Source: Rebecca billardiae RCC1528
Lineage: Eukaryota > Haptophyta
Length of the DNA stretch: 64,000 nucleotides
NCBI GenBank assembly: GCA_965240325.2
Contig: OZ251224.1
Location: 2,480,001 to 2,544,000 of the forward strand
Direction of reading: 5' to 3'
The translations under genes were made by a program, and so were the position numbers. Of the stretch, positions 56,956 through 64,000 are shown piece after piece. The first letter of the stretch is position 1. Each line of letters begins with the position of its first letter. The notes beneath the pieces were generated by a model, which was not told where the DNA came from, searched no databases, and saw only the letters and a program-made list of their open reading frames with translations.

Positions 56956-59110
56956 TCAGGCGCCGGCCGCCATCGTCGTGGGCGGCGGCGGCGGCCAGCG
57001 CAGCATACCGAGCACGGTGGCCAGCGGCAGGCGCACCGCCTTGGCCTGGCAGTCGTTGGCGCCGTACGCCAGCAGCAGCTCCGTGTCGCCGTGCGCAATC
57101 TCGAGGCCCGAGACGAACTGCACCGACTCGCACTGCGACTGCGCCGCCTCCTCCGCCTCGGCCGCGCCCGCCTCGTGCGCGCGCGCAGCCTCGGCCTCCT
57201 CCGGCGCGTGAGTGGGCAGACACCACTCGTCCGAGTGCGCGAGCAGCGCGTGCGGAGGCTCGGCGTGGAGTGCGTAGAAGAAGTGCAGGTACTTCGCGCT
57301 GAACACCGCCTTGCGCCCTCGGAAGTACGCGTGGTGTGCGTGGCCCACGCCAAGCAGCACAGGCACCGACCCGCCGCCAGCCGCCGCGCCACCGCCCCGC
57401 TGCGCGGCGGTGGCGGTGGTGGCGGCGGCGGCAGAGCCAGCGGGCGGGGTAGCGTCGATTCGCACGAGCGGCGAGGTGCCTGCGAGCGGGCGCGTGCGCG
57501 GCGGCGGGGGCAGCGCCGGCGCCGGATCACGCGGCGGCGGCGGCGGCACGCGCGACGGGCGGCGCTGCGCGCGCACCCGAGTGCCGAACGCGCTTGCACG
57601 AGCGCGCGCCCGCCACCGGCCCGCCCCTGCTGCTGCCCCATCGCAGCGGTAGCAGCGAGGGCGCCGAGGCGAGCGAGTGCGGCTCCGCCAGCCCCCACGC
57701 GGATGCAGGGAGCGCGAAGGGAGGCGCCGACTTGAGAGCGCGCCGGCGCTGTGCGCGCTGGGCACCGGCACCGGCGCGAGCATACCCGGCACGCTCCGCC
57801 GTGCCAGGCGCCAGTGGCAACCGCTGCAGCCCGGACTGCCATCCGGACGGTGGCATTGCCTGCGGTGTGGACCGGTTCACCGCTGGCGGCGGGCGGGGCG
57901 GCGCGGCGCGCGGCGGCGGCAGCAGCTGCGCGCTTACGACCCTCGGGGCAATCCACGCCTGCACACCCACGCGCCCCGCGCGTCCGAGGATGAGCGCATG
58001 GTTCCGCCCTGACACCGCGGCTGGCGCGCATAGCCCGGCGATCGGCTCGAGCGCCACGCGCCAGTCGTCGCTGCGGTTGCCGCCGCCGCCGCCGTCGCGC
58101 AGCCGCCGCCACTCCTGCGGCCGCACGCCAGGGGCTGGCCGGCCAGGCAGCAGGCGCAGCCGCGCGACCTGCGTGGCCCAGTTACACAAGTTGCCCGCGC
58201 ACCGGTCAGCCGCGTGGTGCACGTCAGCTAGGTACGTGACGTACACGTCCGGCGGCGGCGGCGCCGCCGCCGCGGGCGCCGCAGCCGTGCCGGGCGCCGC
58301 TGCGCCCGAGATGGCAGCTCGCGCCATCACGCCTTCTCCACTGCCACCGACGCCGCCGCTGAGCGCGTGGTCGGGCGGCGCGCGCGCGAGGCGCGCGTCG
58401 ACAATCTGCGTGCTCGGGTCGACCGTCGCGCGCTTGCACCGGTCGTCCCGCCCCACCGCCTCGCCGCATGCCGCGAGCAGCCGCGGCGGGCCGCGCGGCC
58501 GCAGCGCGCCGTCCGTGGCGACGAGAGACGTGTGCTTCTCGCCGCCGCGGTGGTAGTAGGCGTCGGCAAAGGGGCCGATGGGCGGCCCCGCGCAGGCGTG
58601 CTGCCAGTCCACGCGGTACGCCACTAGGTAGCCCGATGCACCGTAGCGCACCACCGACGGGTTGAAGGCCGCCATGCCGGCGCGGCGCGGCAGGGCGAGT
58701 GCGAACGGGCGCGCTCCCTCCAGCACGCGCGGCGTGCCGAGGAGGCAGCCGGCGTGGGCGTGTGCGCGCAGCACTTTGTTGGAGGCGAGCGAGGGCCGCC
58801 ACAGCTGCGCCGACGTGTAGTTGGGCGCCCCCTCGTCCCGCGCGAGCGCGAACTGCTGCGAGGGCGCGCACTCGGTACTCGGCGTCCGGCGGCGCGGGCG
58901 GACCGGCAGCGCGTGCGCCGCGCCGACGGCGAGGGCGGCGCCGGCGGTGGAGGCGTCGGCGGAGGGCGAGCGCGCGGGGTCAGAGCCGGCGGTGCGCGTG
59001 GTGCGCGGCAGCAGCGCCGCCACGGCGAGCAGCGCGCATGCCGCCGCCCTGCCGCCCCCTCCAGCGCGGCGCCGCACCACCGCGGCCGGCATCCGGCGAG
59101 GTACCGTCAT
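56956..59110 (-). CDS. Secretory-pathway propeller glycosidase-like protein, two exons
   Basis: Exons 59110-57577 and 57479-56956 on the minus strand give 685 residues. The 97-bp intron begins GTGCGC, ends CTCGCAG and is phase 1; removal fuses two different reading frames into RHSG-TSPLVRID, which matters because unspliced each frame ends early. An N-terminal basic then hydrophobic stretch (ACALLAVAALLP) suggests a signal peptide or type II anchor. Blocks typical of five-bladed propeller glycosidase-related proteins are present: FNPSVVRYGASGYLVAYR, DVYVTYLADVHHAADRC, LLGVGHAHHAYFRGRKAVF, and VSGLEIAHGDTELLLAYGANDC near the C terminus, comparable to the YGxxD block of GH130-like proteins. Three sequons (NYT, NRS, NRS) are visible. 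The exact family and substrate are not identified. Start chosen at 59110 because residues encoded upstream to 59200 are not leader-like. Confidence 0.65.
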
Positions 59111-59198
59111 GGCAATTCGTCGATATTCGTCATCAATTAAATACAAGAGGGCTCTGACCCCACAACCCCCTGTGTGACTCACAAGAGAGGTGGCCACC

Positions 59199-59340
59199 AA
59201 ATTCCCCTTTATAACGGGCTCCGGGTGATCAGACTGGCGGCCGAAGCCTCCAGCCCTACCCTGGCCAGCCGTAAGGGGTAGGGCTGGAGGCTTCGGCCGC
59301 CAGCCTGATCACCCGGAGCCCGTTATAAAGGGGAATTTAA
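59199..59340. mobile_element. 142-bp MITE-like hairpin of the mosaic repeat family
   Basis: Arms of about 60 bp (59199-59258 and 59281-59340) are reverse complements with one mismatch. Both ends read AAATTCCCCTTTATAACGGG outward-in. The arm sequence equals the first ~75 bp of the repeat at 47992. It sits in the divergent promoter region between the propeller gene and the first glycosyltransferase, 79 bp before the latter's start. Confidence 0.85.
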
Positions 59341-59418
59341 AAAAAAACGACGCGCGATCGTCGTCGCCAAAATGCATCGTCGTCCGCAAAGGATGATGAC
59401 GACAAATCATCCAGCACG

Positions 59419-60567
59419 ATGGCGGCGGTCGTGCTGCTCACGGCGGTGGCAATGTGCTTCCCGGTGGTCCCCACGACGAAGACCCCTGTCTCGCGATCAT
59501 GGGCTCGCGCGCCTGTCACATCCAATCGGCTGCACACACACGGCTCAATCCCCGTGATCAGCGGCCCCGCCGAGCGCGATGATGCCGCGCGTGCCTCGGA
59601 GAGGATGCCACAGGTCAGTGTCGAGGAGGGCATCCACTTGGTGTACACGTTTGCCGGCACCACGCACACCCAGCGCGTTGTCCGCTCGATGGCATCCGCA
59701 CTGCGCTTCGCATCGCCCCAGACAGCAAAGCGGCTGCGCTTCCACCTCTTCACAGACAACGCGACTATCACGCGCCTCGCTCACAAGCGCATCGTCAGCG
59801 TCTTCGGGCCAAGCCGCGTACGCCTGTACGCAGACTCCCTCGGCGTCGTCACGCCTGCGCGGCGCGTGCGGCACGCGTTGAACCGCGCTGCGTTCAGCCA
59901 TGCGTCGAATTACATGCGCTTCTACGTGCCGGCCATCTTCGCGCGGCTAGGGCTGCGTCGCTTCCTCTACCTTGACTCGGACACCCTCGTGATTCATGAC
60001 GTGGGTCCGCTGTACGATGGCGCATTCGCGCACACGCCGCACGCGGTGGCCAGCCCGCAGCAGCACGACGACCACTGCAGGCTCGAGAAGGTCGTCAACA
60101 TGGACGCCCCGAAGATCGTGGCGGCGCTGCACGACGCGCCGCAGCGGCCGTGCCTCGATGCGGGTGTGCTGCTGGTGGACGTGCATCGCTGGCTGGCGGC
60201 GAATCTCACCGCGCAGGTTGAGTACTGGCTGGAGCAGAACACGCGTGAATGGCTCTGGGCCCTCGGCTCGTTCCCGCCGCTCGTCGTCGTGCTGCGCAAC
60301 CGCGACTGGGAGCGGCTGCCCCGTGCGCAGGCCTTCGACATGAAGCGACCGCGCGGAGTCGTACGCTTCTGCTGCAACCGCAACGAAAGCACGACTATCG
60401 ACGTGCCGTGGGACACCGCGGTGGTGCTCCATCCCGTTAAGAAGCTGGTTGGGCGCACGCGACTCGACGAGCGCTTTGGTTGGATGCATCCGGAGGTCGA
60501 GCGAGCCATCCTCGACGGCAGATTACACCAAGTGAAGCGTTTACACCCTTTGATGCCAGCAGCCTGA
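59419..60567 (+). CDS. GT8-like glycosyltransferase, copy 1
   Basis: Intronless frame of 382 residues. A short hydrophobic N terminus (MAAVVLLTAVAMCFPVVP) would act as signal anchor for the ER/Golgi. The catalytic domain begins at IHLVYTFAGTTHTQRVV, has HLFTDNATI, the DxD motif in FLYLDSDTLV (Asp186 and Asp188, binding the metal and nucleotide sugar), DAGVLLVDVHRW in place of the usual N(S/A)GV block, and a C-terminal VVLHPVKKL resembling the HxxxxxKPW-type end. GT8 enzymes transfer galactose, glucose, xylose or galacturonate from UDP-sugars; the donor here cannot be told. The gene is about 97% identical in protein to the copy at 61672, and is divergent from the propeller gene with a hairpin element between them. 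Confidence 0.8.
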   Translation: MAAVVLLTAVAMCFPVVPTTKTPVSRSWARAPVTSNRLHTHGSIPVISGPAERDDAARASERMPQVSVEEGIHLVYTFAGTTHTQRVVRSMASALRFASPQTAKRLRFHLFTDNATITRLAHKRIVSVFGPSRVRLYADSLGVVTPARRVRHALNRAAFSHASNYMRFYVPAIFARLGLRRFLYLDSDTLVIHDVGPLYDGAFAHTPHAVASPQQHDDHCRLEKVVNMDAPKIVAALHDAPQRPCLDAGVLLVDVHRWLAANLTAQVEYWLEQNTREWLWALGSFPPLVVVLRNRDWERLPRAQAFDMKRPRGVVRFCCNRNESTTIDVPWDTAVVLHPVKKLVGRTRLDERFGWMHPEVERAILDGRLHQVKRLHPLMPAA

Positions 60568-60904
60568 CGAGCACGTCACTGCATACTCCGCCCATGCCGG
60601 TGCCAGGCGAGAGAAGTACTCAAGTATGGCGGCAAGCAAGTCGTCGTCGTCATATGTGACTTATTAATCCTACTAATAAGGCTCACTGTTAAAGCTAAGC
60701 TACTCTAATTAAGTCTAATCTGATCTGACGAGGACTTTCGTAGCTTGAGCCTAGCATACTAGCTTCAACTGACTGATCAGACTGCTGCTACTATCAGTCT
60801 ATCACCAACTGCGACATCAGTCACAGTCGTATACTAATTAGTCATTTCAGAGTGCCAGATTTACTGACGCCGCCGACATTCTGCCTTAGCTCAGTTAGCT
60901 CTGG

Positions 60905-61106
<202 letters not shown>

Positions 61107-61497
61107 AGCACCAAGCCAGTGCCCCCACCTGAGCGGCGCCATGCGGCATGCTCCAAGGCGCGAAGGACGGCGACGCGGAGGACGGCGCTCAGCGCAAAGT
61201 GGGGCGCACTGCCGCTGATGTGGAGCGGCCTTCGCGCCGCGATTTCTCCTTGCTTGCGGACCGCCGAACAGAGGCATGGCGCCGCACCTTACCGCGCGTG
61301 GTCGCCGTGCGCGGCCTCGCCGCCCTCCGGCAGCGTCAAGTGCCGCTCGGATAGTAGCAGCGACGCAGCGGACCCGGGAGGCAAACATACCCCGGCAGAC
61401 CTCCGCCGCTGTCGTCGCCAGCGGAGTTGCTCACCCTGATTCTACCCTTCTTGGCGGCCCAGGGAGGCAGCAGGAGCGGGCGTTCCTCCCCGCACCC

Positions 61498-61524
61498 ATT
61501 CTATGATTTAACGACACAGGCACC
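61498..61524 (-). repeat. Fragment of the dispersed mosaic repeat
   Basis: Reverse complement of the GTGTCGTTAAATCATAGAA end seen at 29265 and 48097. Confidence 0.8.
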
Positions 61525-61671
61525 GATCACACGCCAATACACTGAAAATCAGGCACGAAAAAAGGCCGCAGAAATGACGAAAGCGAAAGATGACGATCGT
61601 CCCCAAAATGCATCCGTAAATCCGTATGGGGGTACTGGTAATCCTTGGAGAAGCATGGATCATCATCCATG

Positions 61672-62811
61672 ATGGCGGCGTTGCTGCCGATGGTGGCAAT
61701 GTGCCTCCCGGTGGTCCCCACAACGACGACCTCCGTTTCGCGATCATGGGCTCGCGCGCCTGTCACATCCAATCGGCTGCACACACACGGCGCAATCCCA
61801 GTGATCAGCAGCCCCGCCGAGCGCGATGATGCCGCGCGTGCCTCGGAGAGGATGCCACAGGTCAGTGTCGAGGAGGGCATCCACTTGGTGTACACGTTTG
61901 CCGGCACCACGCACACCCAGCGCGTTGTCCGCTCGATGGCATCCGCACTGCGCTTCGCATCGCCCCAGACAGCAAAGCGGCTGCGCTTCCACCTCTTCAC
62001 AGACAACGCGACTATCACGCGCCTCGCTCACAAGCGCATCGTCAGCGTCTTCGGGCCAAGCCGCGTACGCCTGTACGCAGACTCCCTCGGCGTCGTCACG
62101 CCTGCGCGGCGCGTGCGGCAGGCGTTGGACCGCGCTGCGTTCAGCCATGCGTCGAATTACATGCGCTTCTACGTGCCGGCCATCTTCGCGCGGCTAGGGC
62201 TGCGTCGCTTCCTCTACCTTGACTCGGACACCCTCGTGATTCATGACGTGGGTCCGCTGTACGATGGCGCATTCGCGCACACGCCGCACGCGGTGGCCAG
62301 CCCGCAGCAGCACGACGACCACTGCAGGCTCGAGAAGGTCGTCAACATGGACGCCCCGAAGATCGTGGCGGCGCTGCACGACGCGCCGCAGCGGCCGTGC
62401 CTCGATGCGGGTGTGCTGCTGGTGGACGTGCATCGCTGGCTGGCGGCGAATCTGACCGCGCAGGTTGAGTACTGGCTGGAGCAGAACACGCGCGAGTCGC
62501 TCTGGGCCCTCGGCTCGTTCCCGCCGCTCGTCGTCGTGCTGCGCAACCGCGACTGGGAGCGGCTGCCCCGTGCGCAGGCCTTTGACATGAAGCGACCGCG
62601 CGGAGTCGTACGCTTCTGCTGCAACCGCAACGAAAGCACGACTATCGACGTGCCGTGGGACACCGCGGTGGTGCTCCATCCCGTTAAGAAGCTGGTTGGG
62701 CGCACGCGACTCGACGAGCGCTTTGGTTGGATGCACCCGGAGGTCGAGCGCGCCATCCTCGACGGCCGATTCCACCGAGTGAAGCGTTTACACCCTTTGA
62801 TGCCAGCCTGA
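61672..62811 (+). CDS. GT8-like glycosyltransferase, copy 2
   Basis: Intronless frame of 379 residues from the Met that corresponds to copy 1's start; the frame is open to 61645, and Met at 61669 is an alternative. It has the same domain layout as copy 1: hydrophobic leader, FTxxGTTHTQ opening, DSD metal-binding motif, DAGVLLVDVHRW and HPVKKL end. Differences from copy 1 are few: mainly in the leader (Leu-Leu-Pro-Met for Val-Leu-Leu-Thr), His-Ala-Leu-Asn to Gln-Ala-Leu-Asp, Trp to Ser after TRE, and Leu-His-Gln to Phe-His-Arg near the C terminus. No catalytic residue is lost, so both copies should be active. The duplication covers the coding region and about 70-80 bp of 5' flank and stops at the stop codon. 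Confidence 0.8.
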   Translation: MAALLPMVAMCLPVVPTTTTSVSRSWARAPVTSNRLHTHGAIPVISSPAERDDAARASERMPQVSVEEGIHLVYTFAGTTHTQRVVRSMASALRFASPQTAKRLRFHLFTDNATITRLAHKRIVSVFGPSRVRLYADSLGVVTPARRVRQALDRAAFSHASNYMRFYVPAIFARLGLRRFLYLDSDTLVIHDVGPLYDGAFAHTPHAVASPQQHDDHCRLEKVVNMDAPKIVAALHDAPQRPCLDAGVLLVDVHRWLAANLTAQVEYWLEQNTRESLWALGSFPPLVVVLRNRDWERLPRAQAFDMKRPRGVVRFCCNRNESTTIDVPWDTAVVLHPVKKLVGRTRLDERFGWMHPEVERAILDGRFHRVKRLHPLMPA

Positions 62812-62990
62812 CTCCTGAGCATCTGCATGATACTGTACGACATGCAGTTTACTACGTCTGCTAGTTCTACTATTATGGCGCACGCCCCCCCCCCGGCCGA
62901 AAGGTCTGAGCGTGAGCGAAAGCCGGGGGGGGGGGGGGGCGGCGCACGTGCTGCTCCGCAAAATCAATAAAGAAGATAATGGCGCGCGTG
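62812..62990. repeat. Poly-C / poly-G hairpin
   Basis: Ten C at 62885-62894 and 16 G at 62924-62939 with flanking complementary bases (GGCC, GCCGG) form a GC hairpin with a ~30-nt loop; the G run is also G-quadruplex-prone. Confidence 0.75.
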
Positions 62991-63660
62991 ATGCTGCGCG
63001 GGTGGGGAGTTTGTACTTTCAGCAGGGGGAAAGCTGATGGTAATGAATGACATTCAACCCCCTTGATGACGGGTTGATTGATTGCGTCAATATGTGAGAT
63101 TCTCCCCTGCCCGTATTAATCCGCCTAATCTTTGGATAGTAAGTAATCGAAGAATGCGAACTCAAATAGGAAGAAGGCGTCTGCATCACCTTTCTGATAT
63201 GGTGGGCCGTTCGTGATTCTCCTGCTGATATATACTTTTGGTTTGCTGATTCCAGTTCAACAAGTAAAGAATGATAGAATCTTGGTCCGAGAGTCGTCTC
63301 TTCGTCTTCACGCTCTTTTGAAAAACGGTGTTTTAGATAAGTAGCATCCCTCTCCTCTTAAGAGAACCACACTTCAAAAACAGCGTTTCAACGTGATGTG
63401 GTTAAGCCCCTTGATTCATACACATGAGCAGCGATCGGCTTTGATTCTGCCTCTTGTAGTAAAGTTTTATGGTACGAGTTAATGAACCGTCGTCACTTCT
63501 GGGCTCTCGTCTGCCTATCTGATCTCTGTCCGTTTCTGGACGCTTGTCACTACCAAGTTAGTGTCAATAGTGACATACAGATGCAAGTGCAAAGCTAAAG
63601 AGGTGGGTACGCAATACACACTACGAAATGACTACGTACATCAGATAGTATACGGGGTTC
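62991..63660. other. AT-richer island of unlike composition
   Basis: About 670 bp with clearly lower GC than the rest of the window and no simple repeat. A stop-free stretch of 48 codons on the plus strand (63198-63344, ending TAG) has a hydrophobic start and then a mixed, protein-like sequence including RILVRESSLRLHALLKNG, but it has no start codon and that length is not significant. It could be an old insertion (organellar, viral or transposon) or a 3' flank. Origin unknown. Confidence 0.4.
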
Positions 63661-64000
63661 AGGGTGCTTCGCAACTCGTGTCTCGTGAGTGCGCAGTGCT
63701 CACAGAGGCTGAATAAGACTCGAAGAGTCACGAGGGGAGCGGCCACCTTCGCCGGGCCGCTCGCGCCGGGCGCTCCTGCGGCCGTGAGGTCGGGTTGCGG
63801 AGGCGGCGCGGGGCTTGAGCGGTCGCAGAGCCTCCCGGCGCTCCTCGCTGCGCCGCGCGCCCGGGCGCGCCGTCGCAGCTGCGCACGCATGAGCGCGCGC
63901 TCCGGGCCGTGTGGGAGGGGAGACTGACATGACCCCTGCCCTCCTCGCGCCGCGCAACGCCGCCCACGCGCATCGCCGCTCGCACGCGCAGGCCTTCCTT
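63661..64000. other. GC-rich right edge, possible partial gene
   Basis: Composition returns to GC-rich coding-like DNA from about 63720. Frames on both strands (80-89 codons) overlap and none is recognisable. An exon of a gene continuing past the window is possible. Confidence 0.35.

Overview
The window is nuclear DNA from a eukaryote with a very GC-rich genome, most likely a unicellular alga. A haptophyte is my best guess, from the short GC-rich introns, GC-saturated codons and secretory or glycan genes, but no marker gene settles it. Supporting facts are thirteen separate genes with eukaryotic functions (exosome RRP43, nucleoporin Nup35/53, TFIIIC90-like factor, KDM3-type JmjC demethylase), at least 14 spliceosomal introns of 90-284 bp, no operons, and no prokaryotic gene organisation.

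Layout. 1-6.87 kb is one huge imperfect palindrome whose arms are built from tandem repeats (a foldback-like element). 7.07-25.55 kb is a compact gene island: RRP43 (+), NUP35 (-), a UvrD/Srs2-type helicase (+), a secreted protein of unknown function (-), an acyl-protein thioesterase (+), a coiled-coil protein with a possible PP1-docking motif (-) and a KDM3-type demethylase (+). Genes are arranged as convergent and divergent pairs with gaps of 90-1050 bp. 25.55-32.89 kb is gene-poor and holds a second long inverted repeat (0.88 kb arms), tandem stem-loop units, a short GTGCCAC-type repeat cluster and a 93-bp near-perfect hairpin.

32.9-47.8 kb is a second gene island: a membrane hybrid histidine kinase (+), a TFIIIC90-like protein (-), a signal-peptide protein with weak DUF3598-like features (+) and a large secreted putative beta-propeller protein (-). 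The TFIIIC90-like gene and the DUF3598-like gene diverge from a pair of inverted ~385-bp arms lying at their promoters. 47.8-56.95 kb is again gene-poor, with two elements bounded by terminal inverted repeats, fragments of a dispersed mosaic repeat, poly-G tracts and microsatellites. 56.96-62.81 kb is a small group of predicted secretory-pathway glycan proteins: a propeller protein (-) and two nearly identical GT8-like glycosyltransferases (+). The last 1.2 kb holds a G/C homopolymer hairpin, an AT-richer island and GC-rich DNA running off the edge.

The genes do not form one pathway. Nuclear functions (RNA decay, nuclear pore, DNA repair, Pol III transcription, chromatin) sit beside secreted glycan-related proteins. 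The gene models were made by joining open frames at GT-AG junctions that keep phase and restore family alignment; start codons are the least certain part. No tRNA, rRNA or CRISPR array was recognised.
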